From the NCBI GenBank assembly GCA_041477815.1, contig JBGOUV010000294.1, positions 1 to 8,750 on the forward strand: DNA of 8,750 nt, written 5' to 3'. Source of the DNA: JBGOUV01 sp041477815. Lineage in GTDB: Bacteria > Acidobacteriota > Terriglobia > Bryobacterales > JACQDG01. The notes under the pieces were generated by a model. It was not told where the DNA came from. It did not search any database and worked only from the letters and a program-made list of their open reading frames with translations. How positions within the stretch are numbered: the first letter of the stretch is position 1; the number at the start of each line of letters is the position of its first letter. Of the stretch, positions 1-6,405 are shown one piece after another. The translations under genes were made by a program, and so were the position numbers.

Positions 1-366
1 CTCAATTCCGCCCGCAACAAGGTGCTGCCGGCCGACCTGCTCACCACCCTGCGCAAGAGCGGCGTCATCGTCCAGACCCTGGGTCTGGACGACGCCAAGT
101 TCTCCCGCAACGCCAGTTCCCTCGCCCGCTTCGGTCCCCCCACCGGAGGCGAGCTCTTTACCGCTCTCCGCAAGACGGCCATCGAGCCTCTGTACCCCCG
201 CATCGCCGAGCAGACACGATATCATTACGTCCTAACCTACGTGCCCCAGCGCCCCCCCACCGTAGCGCCGGTCTTCCGCGCCATTGAGGTCCGGGTGAAG
301 CGCCGCGGTGTCAACGTGATCGCTCGCGACGGTTACATCCCCGACCCCCGAGCCCCCCAGCCGTGA
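1..366 (+). CDS. VWFA-related acidobacterial protein, C-terminal part (5' end outside window)
   Basis: The frame is open at the left edge, so only the last 121 codons are present. The translation ends in a block typical of the acidobacterial VWFA-related family: an IAEQTRYHYVLTYVP stretch, then a FRAIEVRVKR segment, then VNVIARDGYIP. In that family this is the last part of, or just after, the von Willebrand A fold; full-length members are usually secreted proteins of about 300-400 aa with unknown ligands. The visible part has no membrane segment. A GTG at 22 could be read as a start, but the frame stays open and family-like upstream of it, so I treat the gene as truncated by the window. Its TGA overlaps the GTG start of the next gene (GTGA), implying co-transcription. 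Family recognition is fairly secure; the molecular role is unknown. Confidence 0.8.
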   Translation, partial: LNSARNKVLPADLLTTLRKSGVIVQTLGLDDAKFSRNASSLARFGPPTGGELFTALRKTAIEPLYPRIAEQTRYHYVLTYVPQRPPTVAPVFRAIEVRVKRRGVNVIARDGYIPDPRAPQP

Positions 367-986
367 GAAAAGCCGTCCTGCACCTGAAGAAGTCGGACCC
401 CGTCCTGCGCCAGATCATGGAGCGCGTAGGGCCGTGCCGCATCGAATACCGCGATCCGGTGTTCGCCACCCTGGCCCGGGCTATCGTCTTCCAGCAACTA
501 GCCGGCGCCGCCGCCAGCCGCATCTTCGAACGCTTCCAGGCCCTGGTCGACCCGCCGCCCCTGACCGCCGAAGCAGTGCTCCGCCTGCGCCTGCCCAAGC
601 TCCGCGGCGCCGGCCTTTCGCTCCAGAAGGCGACCTACCTTCGCGACCTGTCCAAGAAGACGGTCTCCGGGGCGATCCCCTTCCACCAGCTCGCCGATCT
701 CCCGGACCAGGAAGTGATCGAGGCCCTGACCCAGGTGAAGGGAATAGGCGTCTGGACCGCCCACATGTTCCTGATCTTCGCCCTCCGGCGGCCCGATATC
801 CTGCCGACGGGCGACTACGGCATCCGCGCGGCGATGAAGAAGGCGTATGACCTGCCGGACCTTCCCAAGCCCGTTGAAATGGAACGCCTCGCCCAACCCT
901 GGCGCCCTTACGCCAGCGTGGCCTCCTGGTATCTCTGGCAGAGCCTGCGGAAGGCTACCGCTCGGCCCACAACTCCAGCCGGGTGA
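363..986 (+). CDS. DNA-3-methyladenine glycosylase II (AlkA-type, HhH-GPD superfamily)
   Basis: A 207-aa base-excision repair glycosylase expected to remove alkylated purines such as 3-methyladenine from DNA. The helix-hairpin-helix is at about residues 122-141 (LTQVKGIGVWTAHMFLIFAL), followed by the Gly/Pro-rich loop and the likely catalytic aspartate D151 in LPTGDYGIR. The usual N-terminal helical block (PVFATLARAIVFQQLA, residues 32-47) is present. There is no C-terminal Cys cluster, which argues against the Fe-S EndoIII/MutY branch. The length fits the short bacterial AlkA-like/MPG-II proteins that lack the E. coli AlkA N-terminal domain. I chose the GTG start at 363 because it overlaps the upstream TGA (GTGA) and gives a normal N-terminus; no strong Shine-Dalgarno sequence precedes it, consistent with coupling. 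The 3' end overlaps the convergent gene by 32 bp. Confidence 0.9.
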   Translation: MRKAVLHLKKSDPVLRQIMERVGPCRIEYRDPVFATLARAIVFQQLAGAAASRIFERFQALVDPPPLTAEAVLRLRLPKLRGAGLSLQKATYLRDLSKKTVSGAIPFHQLADLPDQEVIEALTQVKGIGVWTAHMFLIFALRRPDILPTGDYGIRAAMKKAYDLPDLPKPVEMERLAQPWRPYASVASWYLWQSLRKATARPTTPAG

Positions 987-1548
987 AGCGGAATCCCCGG
1001 ACCGACTCGGCCAGCGAGCTGTACGTCAGCAGCGCTGCCGACTCCCGCAGCAGCTCCACCGTCTCCGCCGTCAAGTCAGCGGAATACACGTCCGCCCGAT
1101 CCGCATACGAATAGTCGCGGTAGGTAAGGGTTGCCTTCGCGGCCGTCTCCAGGACCGCGTCCCAGAAGCTCCGCCGCCGCAGCCACCGCCGCCGCGAAAC
1201 GGCCTCTCGCGGGAGCTCGATCGGAGCCCGGCCTCCGGACAGCCGCGCCCGCACGCACCGCCCCGCGTCAAACGCCCGTCCGGGCTCCGGATCCGGAAAC
1301 GCGGCCAGCGCCCCGGACGCTTCCTCGACCGAGACCTGGAGAGGCTCCCAGCGGAACCGCGAGGCCCCGTTGATCACCGTCCCCTGGCGCAGGACGTCGC
1401 GCACACGTCCGGCGTTCTTGCCCGTAACCCGCAGGATGTTCTCGATCAATTGCGCCGTTGCCAGCTCCTGCCGCACTACCGGAGTAATGCTAATGGACCC
1501 GGCGGCCTCGGAGCTGATCTTGACCGAGATTCTCTCCGGCAGCGCCAA
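955..1548 (-). CDS. Unknown protein translationally coupled to rpmB; possible S4-like N-terminal segment
   Basis: A 197-aa protein I do not recognise. The only plausible start is a TTG at 1548, just 3 nt after the L28 stop; the protein has no internal Met. This suggests reinitiation by ribosomes finishing rpmB. Residues 34-66 (LIENILRVTGKNAGRVRDVL, then RQGTVINGAS) have an S4-like pattern of Leu, basic residues, R-V-R-D-V-L and a G-x-V-x-N-G turn, so RNA binding is possible; this is inference only. A basic patch SRRRWLRRR lies at 118-126, and the C-terminal part is rich in Tyr/Asp (YRDYSYADRADVY, 143-155). There is no signal peptide or membrane segment. The C-terminus overlaps the convergent glycosylase gene by 32 bp. 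The consistently GC-rich third positions and the fit behind rpmB make it a real gene. Confidence 0.72.
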   Translation of the reverse strand: MALPERISVKISSEAAGSISITPVVRQELATAQLIENILRVTGKNAGRVRDVLRQGTVINGASRFRWEPLQVSVEEASGALAAFPDPEPGRAFDAGRCVRARLSGGRAPIELPREAVSRRRWLRRRSFWDAVLETAAKATLTYRDYSYADRADVYSADLTAETVELLRESAALLTYSSLAESVRGFRFTRLELWAER

Positions 1549-1551
1549 CGA

Positions 1552-1740
1552 CTAAGCTTTCTTGACTTTGCCGTTACGGATGCAGGACACGCAGACCCGA
1601 ATGGTCCGGTGCGTGCCCTCGACCACGGCATGCACGCGTTGCAGGTTCGGAAGCCACCGGCGCTTGGTGAGGTTATGGGCGTGGCTGATCCGATGCCCGC
1701 TCATCGGCTTTTTGCCGCACAATTCACACATCTGAGCCAT
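1552..1740 (-). CDS. rpmB: 50S ribosomal protein L28
   Basis: A 62-aa structural protein of the large ribosomal subunit. It begins MAQMCELCGKKPMSGH, the classic L28 N-terminus, followed by ISHAHNLTKRRW, PNLQRV and TIRVCVSCIRNGKVKKA. It is the zinc-ribbon (C+) form: Cys pairs at C5/C8 (CELC) and C50/C53 (CVSC) can hold one Zn2+. I place the start at the ATG at 1738-1740; the frame stays open upstream to 1992, but that extension is Pro/Arg-rich and does not resemble L28. The bases before the ATG show no clear Shine-Dalgarno sequence. Upstream is a 184-bp leader with a strong GC hairpin; downstream, an unknown gene begins after 3 nt. Standing apart from other ribosomal genes is usual for rpmB. 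Confidence 0.96.
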   Translation of the reverse strand: MAQMCELCGKKPMSGHRISHAHNLTKRRWLPNLQRVHAVVEGTHRTIRVCVSCIRNGKVKKA

Positions 1741-1796
1741 GTAGGACAGTTTACCACGACTTGGGCTTGGGCTGCACCTCGAGCCGCGATCGTGAG

Positions 1797-1858
1797 GCCG
1801 CCCCCTGGCCCGGCCTGCCGAATTCCAGTAGAGGCACCAAGCCGGACAGGGGGCCGGC
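1797..1858 (-). promoter_or_regulatory. GC-rich hairpin in the rpmB upstream region
   Basis: Between the lysin stop (1925) and the L28 start (1740) lies an imperfect inverted repeat. Bases 1797-1807 (GCCGCCCCCTG) can pair with 1847-1858 (CAGGGGGCCGGC) with a one-base bulge, and CCGGC at 1810-1814 can pair with GCCGG at 1841-1845, closing a 26-nt loop. No T-run follows on the minus strand, so it is not a standard intrinsic terminator. It could be an L28 leader structure (ribosomal protein mRNAs are often self-regulated through leaders) or a 3'-end structure of the lysin mRNA. Its role is inference; I see no clear promoter in this gap. Confidence 0.4.
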
Positions 1859-1924
1859 TGGGGCCCCGGGGGGCCGCCCCACATTCTCATCCCTCCTGGT
1901 GGCCCTCGGTCGGGCGGTTCGGTG

Positions 1925-2722
1925 TTAGGCGAGCAGGGCGTCGCCGGTTTGGTAGGCCTCCGTAAAGCGGTCCAGGCCGTGAGAACCGCCATTGACCAGC
2001 TTGCGGGCGGTGCGGAGGTCTTGGGTTAGGAGGGCTTCTTTGATCCGCTGCTCGTTGCTCTTCAGGAAAGAGGCGAGGAGTTGGGCGGCGATGCGGGGGT
2101 CGTTGGCGCGCTCCGGATTCTGTACCAGATCGTCACCGAGGCCGATGGCCGCGCCGTGGGTCTGATAGTTGGCTCGGCCGGTGAGCTGGATGAAGCCACG
2201 GCCACGGAAGCGCTCGCCGTCGGGAGGGCCCTGATTGCCCAGGTCCTGGCGGTGGTCGTAGAGATCGAAGGGGTGGCCGCCGGGAGAGGTGTTGAACCTG
2301 GACTGTCCCTCGTCGATGGGACGGAAGCTCTCGGTCTCGGCGCGGATGGTGGCGAGAGCCATCAGGACCATCGTCTTCTCGGTCAATTGGGGCTCGACCA
2401 AAGCCTCCAGGACGACGGGCAGGTTCTGGCGGATGTTCTCAACCGGAGTAGCGGGAAACATTCTGGAGACGATTTCCACGGTGACCCCGGGGATCACCTC
2501 GGGGATTTCCGGGGGATTGTCCAGGCCGAGGGCGGCGGCGGTACGGGGGCCGACGACGCCGTCGTCGAGGAGTCCCTGGCTGCGTTGAAAGGCAATGACC
2601 GCGGCCTGGGTGCTGCGGTCGAAGGCGCCGTTGGTGGGTCCGGGATGGAAGCCCCGTTCCCGGAGCCGGTCCTGCAGAGCCGCGACCTCGGGGCCGCTGC
2701 TACCTAGTTTGAGAACGGGCAT
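1925..2722 (-). CDS. Peptidoglycan-binding domain + GH19 (chitinase/lysozyme-like) cell-wall hydrolase
   Basis: A 265-aa two-domain lysin. Residues 1-67 form a PG_binding_1 domain (LKLGSSGPEVAALQDRLRERGF, then DGVVGPRTAAAL). Residues about 80-265 match the GH19 / lysozyme-like fold: RAETESF at 127-133 aligns with the GH19 H-E-T motif, making E129 the likely general acid; FRGRGFIQLTGRANY at 172-186 is the hallmark substrate-cleft motif. The second catalytic Glu is less certain (E138 in IDEGQSRFN or E170). It should cut the glycan of peptidoglycan or chitin. There is no signal peptide or membrane segment, so export is unexplained; bacteriophage endolysins and tailocin lysins have this layout, but no phage genes are visible nearby. 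The ATG start is supported by AAGGAG (2731-2736) 8 nt upstream. Confidence 0.9.
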   Translation of the reverse strand: MPVLKLGSSGPEVAALQDRLRERGFHPGPTNGAFDRSTQAAVIAFQRSQGLLDDGVVGPRTAAALGLDNPPEIPEVIPGVTVEIVSRMFPATPVENIRQNLPVVLEALVEPQLTEKTMVLMALATIRAETESFRPIDEGQSRFNTSPGGHPFDLYDHRQDLGNQGPPDGERFRGRGFIQLTGRANYQTHGAAIGLGDDLVQNPERANDPRIAAQLLASFLKSNEQRIKEALLTQDLRTARKLVNGGSHGLDRFTEAYQTGDALLA

Positions 2723-2730
2723 ATCGTTGT

Positions 2731-2736
2731 CTCCTT
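2731..2736 (-). promoter_or_regulatory. Shine-Dalgarno site of the GH19 lysin gene
   Basis: The minus strand reads AAGGAG here, 8 nt before the ATG at 2722. It is among the best ribosome binding sites in the window and fixes the lysin start. Confidence 0.75.
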
Positions 2737-2742
2737 GTCTGC

Positions 2743-2939
2743 TTAGCTGCCGGACGGGCGCTGGGTTACGAGGTTCCTTAGAGTGTCGGCGGTGAAACCG
2801 AGGGCGATCACAACTGGGCCTGCTGGCGGGCGGTGACCATAAAGCCGACCAGGGCCAGGCGGCTCGCCTCCAACTTGGCCTCCGGCTCCATCCGGGCCAA
2901 GCGACGCCCTTTTTCGGGGCGCCCGCGAATCATTCGCAT
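2743..2939 (-). pseudogene. Small frame-broken coding stretch upstream of the lysin (about 65 aa if restored)
   Basis: I do not recognise this product. An intact small frame runs from ATG 2939 (or ATG 2933) to TGA at 2808 and encodes 43 or 41 aa, with AAAGGGG (2943-2949) a good 9 nt before the second ATG. Codon third positions are almost all G/C, as in real genes here. It contains RGRP, the core of an AT-hook, near the N-terminus, then EPEAKLEASRLALVGFMVTA. At the stop, a coding-like stretch (VIALGFTADTLRNLVTQ) continues in the -1 frame to TAA at 2743, 20 nt before the lysin ATG. Joining the frames gives a basic protein of about 65 aa. This could be a one-base deletion, an assembly error, or two real overlapping peptides; the junction carries no classic slippery heptamer. 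Confidence 0.4.
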
Positions 2940-3091
2940 CTGCCCCTTTGCGTTTCGTGCGTAATGGTAGTGAATCAGGCACCGCGTTTGTTATGGATTT
3001 TGGGAAAAAATCACAGCCGGAACCGCGGGATGGACCACCGGACGGGACGCTACCGACTGCTTGAATACCCCGGTTGGCTCTAGTCCATAGT
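2940..3091. other. Intergenic region between the dehydrogenase operon and the small lysin-side gene
   Basis: No convincing gene is seen here. It should hold the 3' end of the dehydrogenase transcript and the promoter of the small gene/lysin unit, both on the minus strand. An A6 run at 3005-3010 (T6 on the minus strand) follows a GC-rich stretch, but the best stem I can draw is only 4 bp. No clear -35/-10 pair is visible. Confidence 0.5.
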
Positions 3092-6022
3092 CTAAGGCTC
3101 CACCGCTTCGCGCAGCAGCTCCACGGCGTGTCGCGGGGCTCGGCTGGTGAAGTGGCCGATCTGCTGCCGGCAGCTCACGCCGGTGATCACGATCTCGGCG
3201 TCGGGCGGCGCGGCATTCACGGCCGGGACCAGGCGCTGCCCGGAGATGGTCCGGCTGATCTCATAGTGCTCCTTCTCGAAGCCGAACGACCCGGCCATGC
3301 CGCAGCAGCCGGAGTTGATCTCGGTCACCTCGTAGCCGGGGACGAGCCGCAGCGCCCGCAGGGTCGAGCCCGTCCCGATGTGGGCCTTCTGGTGACAGTG
3401 GCCGTGGACCAGGACCTGGCGCTTCTGCTCGCGGAACCTCAGGTGGAGTTGGCCGGCGTCCTGGAGGGCGCCGAGGAACTCCTCGAACAGGTAGGAATGC
3501 TGGGCCACCTGCTCGACTTCGGGGCCGCTGAGCAGGTCCAGGTATTCGTCACGAAGGGTGAGGAGACAGCTCGGCTCGCAGCCTACGATGACCGCGCCCT
3601 GGTTGACCAGGGGGGCCAGGGCTCTGACGTTGCGGCGGGCCACGCGGCAGGCGTCTTCGAGGAGGCCTTTGGAGATCATGGGGCGGCCGCAACGCTCCTG
3701 GCGGGCCAGGATTACCTGGAAGCCGGCCTTTTCCAGCAGCTCGGTGGCGGCTTTACCCACTTGCGGATAGTTGTGGCTTAGGAAGCAGTCGTCGAACAGG
3801 ACGACCTTCCGTCCGTTGGCGGGCCCTGTTTGGTGATGGTGCTGGCGCCGGCGGAACCAGGTTTGGAAGGTCTCGGGGGCGAAGGGGGGAAAGGCCCGGC
3901 GGGAGTCTATGCCTAGGGTCCGCTCGGCGAGGCTCTTTACCCAGCCTTGGGACATGAAGTAGTTGGCCAGGGGGGCGGCGCGGCTGCCCCAGCGGTTGAG
4001 GGTGGCGATGTTGGCGAAGACGCGCGAGCGGAGCGGCACGCCGTGGCGCTGGTAGTAGTGCGCCAGAAACTCGTACTTCATCTTGGCCAGGTCAACCTTG
4101 GACGGGCACTCACCCTTGCAACCCTTGCACTCCAGACACAGGTCGAGCGTCTCGTACATGCGGTGGGAGGTGAACTCTTCGGCGGGGAGCCGGCCCGACA
4201 ACGCCGCCCGCAAAGCGTTGGCCCGGCCGCGGGTCGAGTGCTCCTCCTCGAGCGTGGCCTGGTAGGAGGGACACATGGTGCCTTCCGTTTGCTTGCGGCA
4301 TATCCCCATCCCGTTGCAGGCCTCCACCGCCCCGGCAAATCCGCCCTCCCGGGAGAAGTCGAGGTGGGTCTGGATCTGAACGGTCTGGTAGGAGGCCCCG
4401 TAGCGCAGGTCGCGGGTCATGTCGGGGCACTGGACCACCTTGCCCGGGTTCATGAGGTTGCGCGGGTCGAAGACCGCTTTGAGTTTCTGGAAGCCCTCGT
4501 ACACCTTGGGTCCGAACAGACGCTCGTTGAAGTGGCCGCGCGACAGTCCGTCGCCGTGCTCGCCGCTCATCGAGCCGCCGCACTCGACCACGAGCTGAAA
4601 CACTTCCTCGGAGATGTGCCGCATCTTGTCCACTTCGGACTGCTGCTTCAGGTCGATCAGCGGACGGATGTGCAGGCAGCCCACCGAGGCGTGGCCGTAG
4701 TAGCCGCCGGAGGTCTGGTGGTCGGTGAGGATCTGGCGGAAGCGGCGCAGGAATTCGGGCAGCCGCTCCACCGGCACGGCCGGGTCTTCCACAAACGCAA
4801 TCGGCTTGCGCTCGCCGGGGACGCTCATCAGCAGGCCCAGCGAGTCCTTCCGGACCTTCCAAATGCTCTGCTGCTTGGCCGGGTCCACCACCGGGAGGTG
4901 TCCGAAGCCGATGCGCTTGTGCTTCAGACGGGCGTCCAACTCCTCGACCCCGGACTTCACCTCCGCCTCCGTATCGCCAAAAAACTCCACGACGAGCAGC
5001 GCCCCCACGTTGTCTCCCTGGGCGAAGCCCATGCGGGGAGCAAAGTCCGGATGCTGACGCGCCCGGTCGAGGATCAGCTTGTCCATCAGCTCCGTGGCGG
5101 CCGGATGGGTCTCCATCATTTCGCGGGTGGCCTCTACGGCGTCCACCAGGTCGTGGAACAGCACCACCTCGAGGGCTTTCTTCTTCGGCAGCGGCACGAT
5201 CTTCATCCGGGCCTCGCTGGCGACGGCCAGGGTTCCCTCGGAGCCGACCACGACCTTGGCCAGGTTGAAAGGCCCGGGCGGAGTCGCCAGGCCCGCCCCG
5301 AATAATCCGCCAGCGGCGGGGACGAACTCGTCGAGGTTATACCCGCTCACCCGGCGGATGATCTTCGGATACCGCGCCCGGATCTCGCCGGCGTAGGACG
5401 CGCCCAGCTCCCGAATCTCCCGATAGAGGCGGTTCTCCAACCGGTCGCCGCGGGCAAGCTGCTCCAGGCGGTCGGGGGTCACGGCGGCCAAACGCGCTTC
5501 CGAGCCGTCGGAGAGCACCACGTCCAGCTCGAGGGTGTGGTCAATGGTCTTGCCGTAGACCACGGAATGCGAACCGGCCGAGTTGTTCCCGCACATGCCG
5601 CCCAGAGTGGCCCGGTTCGACGACGAGGTGTCGGGCCCGAACCCGAATCCGTGTGGCCGCAGGTAGACGTTCAACTGGTCCTGAACCAGGCCCGGCTCGA
5701 CGCGCACCCAGTGCTCTTCTGTGTTCAACTCGAGCACCCGGTGCATGTACTTGGCGAAGTCGATCTGGATGGCCTGGCCGACCGTCTGACCCGAGAGACT
5801 CGTGCCACCCCCGCGCGGCAACACCGGCACGCCATACTTCATCGCCAGCGCCACCGCCGCGGCGACGTCGTCCCGGTCGCGCGGGATAACGACGCCGAGG
5901 GGCTCGATCTGGTAGATGGAGGCGTCGGTGGAGTAGAGGACCTTCGAGTAGGCGTCGAAGCGCACCTCGCCACGGAGGGCTTTGCGCAGCTCGGCTTCCA
6001 GGTCCTGGAGGCGGCTGTTCAT
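3092..6022 (-). CDS. FAD-binding and 4Fe-4S/CCG-domain dehydrogenase (D-lactate / D-2-hydroxyglutarate dehydrogenase-like)
   Basis: A 976-aa flavo-iron-sulfur protein resembling E. coli YdiJ and GlcD/GlcF fusions, expected to oxidise a D-2-hydroxy acid and pass electrons through Fe-S centres to a quinone or other carrier. Order of parts: PCMH-type FAD-binding domain (about 36-277; PRGGGTSLSGQ at 69-79, VVVGSEGTL at 257-265); FAD-oxidase C-terminal domain (about 280-530; GYYGHASVGCLHIRP at 440-454 and SGEHGDGLSRG at 486-496); ferredoxin-like 4Fe-4S region (C569, C575, C584; C629, C632, C635, C639); and two CCG-type domains (C746, C778, C815, C819; then HGHCH at 874-878 with C876, SGCCG at 905-908, C951). 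The first CCG motif reads RCGRP, with one Cys. There is no signal peptide or membrane span. The frame is open to 6082, but I chose ATG 6022 because it overlaps the HEPN stop as ATGA and matches family N-termini. The substrate cannot be read from sequence. Confidence 0.9.
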   Translation of the reverse strand: MNSRLQDLEAELRKALRGEVRFDAYSKVLYSTDASIYQIEPLGVVIPRDRDDVAAAVALAMKYGVPVLPRGGGTSLSGQTVGQAIQIDFAKYMHRVLELNTEEHWVRVEPGLVQDQLNVYLRPHGFGFGPDTSSSNRATLGGMCGNNSAGSHSVVYGKTIDHTLELDVVLSDGSEARLAAVTPDRLEQLARGDRLENRLYREIRELGASYAGEIRARYPKIIRRVSGYNLDEFVPAAGGLFGAGLATPPGPFNLAKVVVGSEGTLAVASEARMKIVPLPKKKALEVVLFHDLVDAVEATREMMETHPAATELMDKLILDRARQHPDFAPRMGFAQGDNVGALLVVEFFGDTEAEVKSGVEELDARLKHKRIGFGHLPVVDPAKQQSIWKVRKDSLGLLMSVPGERKPIAFVEDPAVPVERLPEFLRRFRQILTDHQTSGGYYGHASVGCLHIRPLIDLKQQSEVDKMRHISEEVFQLVVECGGSMSGEHGDGLSRGHFNERLFGPKVYEGFQKLKAVFDPRNLMNPGKVVQCPDMTRDLRYGASYQTVQIQTHLDFSREGGFAGAVEACNGMGICRKQTEGTMCPSYQATLEEEHSTRGRANALRAALSGRLPAEEFTSHRMYETLDLCLECKGCKGECPSKVDLAKMKYEFLAHYYQRHGVPLRSRVFANIATLNRWGSRAAPLANYFMSQGWVKSLAERTLGIDSRRAFPPFAPETFQTWFRRRQHHHQTGPANGRKVVLFDDCFLSHNYPQVGKAATELLEKAGFQVILARQERCGRPMISKGLLEDACRVARRNVRALAPLVNQGAVIVGCEPSCLLTLRDEYLDLLSGPEVEQVAQHSYLFEEFLGALQDAGQLHLRFREQKRQVLVHGHCHQKAHIGTGSTLRALRLVPGYEVTEINSGCCGMAGSFGFEKEHYEISRTISGQRLVPAVNAAPPDAEIVITGVSCRQQIGHFTSRAPRHAVELLREAVEP

Positions 6023-6405
6023 GGCGAATCCACGATCGCTTCGGCCCAAGCCCTGACCATCCTGACCCGCCCGACGACCCACTCCCGATCGAAATGCGTT
6101 GTCTGGTCGGTGTATCGGAGGCCCACCGCATAAGGGGTGAGACGGTCGAGGTCTTCCAGTTCGCTGGGAAACGAGAAGCCGGTCGTGCGAGCCAGCTTGA
6201 TCGGCCGGAACAGATCGTGAGTATGGGGATAGCGCACTTTGCTCTTTGCGGGAACCGCCTTCACAAGCTTCTCAATGGCCTGCTGGGCATGAAACCCGAT
6301 GGCCTCATCCGAAACATCGGGGTCCGGGATGATCTTCCGCAGGAGGTACTCATCTTGCGCCGCCTTTCGCAGCAGCAATTGGGCGAGCTCATCCGATTGG
6401 CTCAA
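6019..6405 (-). CDS. HEPN-domain protein (partner of MNT nucleotidyltransferase)
   Basis: A 128-aa all-helical HEPN protein. Helix motif GFHAQQAIEKLVKA (37-50) is characteristic, and RYPHTHDL (58-65) provides the R-x4-H motif (R58, H63) linked to RNase activity in many HEPN toxins. The HepT-type motif R-x4-H-x-Y would have Tyr at 65; here it is Leu, as in the HEPN branch with H-D-L. The TTG start at 6405 is supported by GGAGG about 9 nt upstream and a Met-Ser-Gln N-terminus; the gene overlaps the MNT gene by 17 nt. Its TGA overlaps the dehydrogenase ATG (ATGA). In known pairs the HEPN protein is the toxin and MNT the neutralising enzyme; alternatively the pair may bind or modify nucleotides without toxicity. 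Confidence 0.86.
   Translation of the reverse strand: MSQSDELAQLLLRKAAQDEYLLRKIIPDPDVSDEAIGFHAQQAIEKLVKAVPAKSKVRYPHTHDLFRPIKLARTTGFSFPSELEDLDRLTPYAVGLRYTDQTTHFDREWVVGRVRMVRAWAEAIVDSP

Noticed and set aside
847..1965. Plus-strand open frame of about 370 codons across the glycosylase end, the unknown gene and rpmB
   Set aside because: Its Pro/Arg-rich low-complexity translation lies opposite the clear L28 gene; a shadow.
1741..1992. N-terminal extension of L28 up to 1992
   Set aside because: The added residues are Pro/Gly/Arg-rich and unlike L28; the MAQMCELCG start is canonical, and the extension would overlap the lysin gene.
2999..3045. Intrinsic terminator for the dehydrogenase operon at the T6 run (minus strand)
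   Set aside because: The best stem before the T-run is about 4 bp with mismatches, too weak to call.
3947..5305. Long plus-strand open frame (about 450 codons) opposite the dehydrogenase
   Set aside because: It is antisense to conserved FAD and Fe-S motifs, and its His/Val/Gly-rich translation resembles no protein; it is a GC-driven shadow frame.
6023..6082. 20-residue N-terminal extension of the dehydrogenase
   Set aside because: It overlaps the HEPN coding end, is not family-like, and the ATGA overlap supports ATG 6022.
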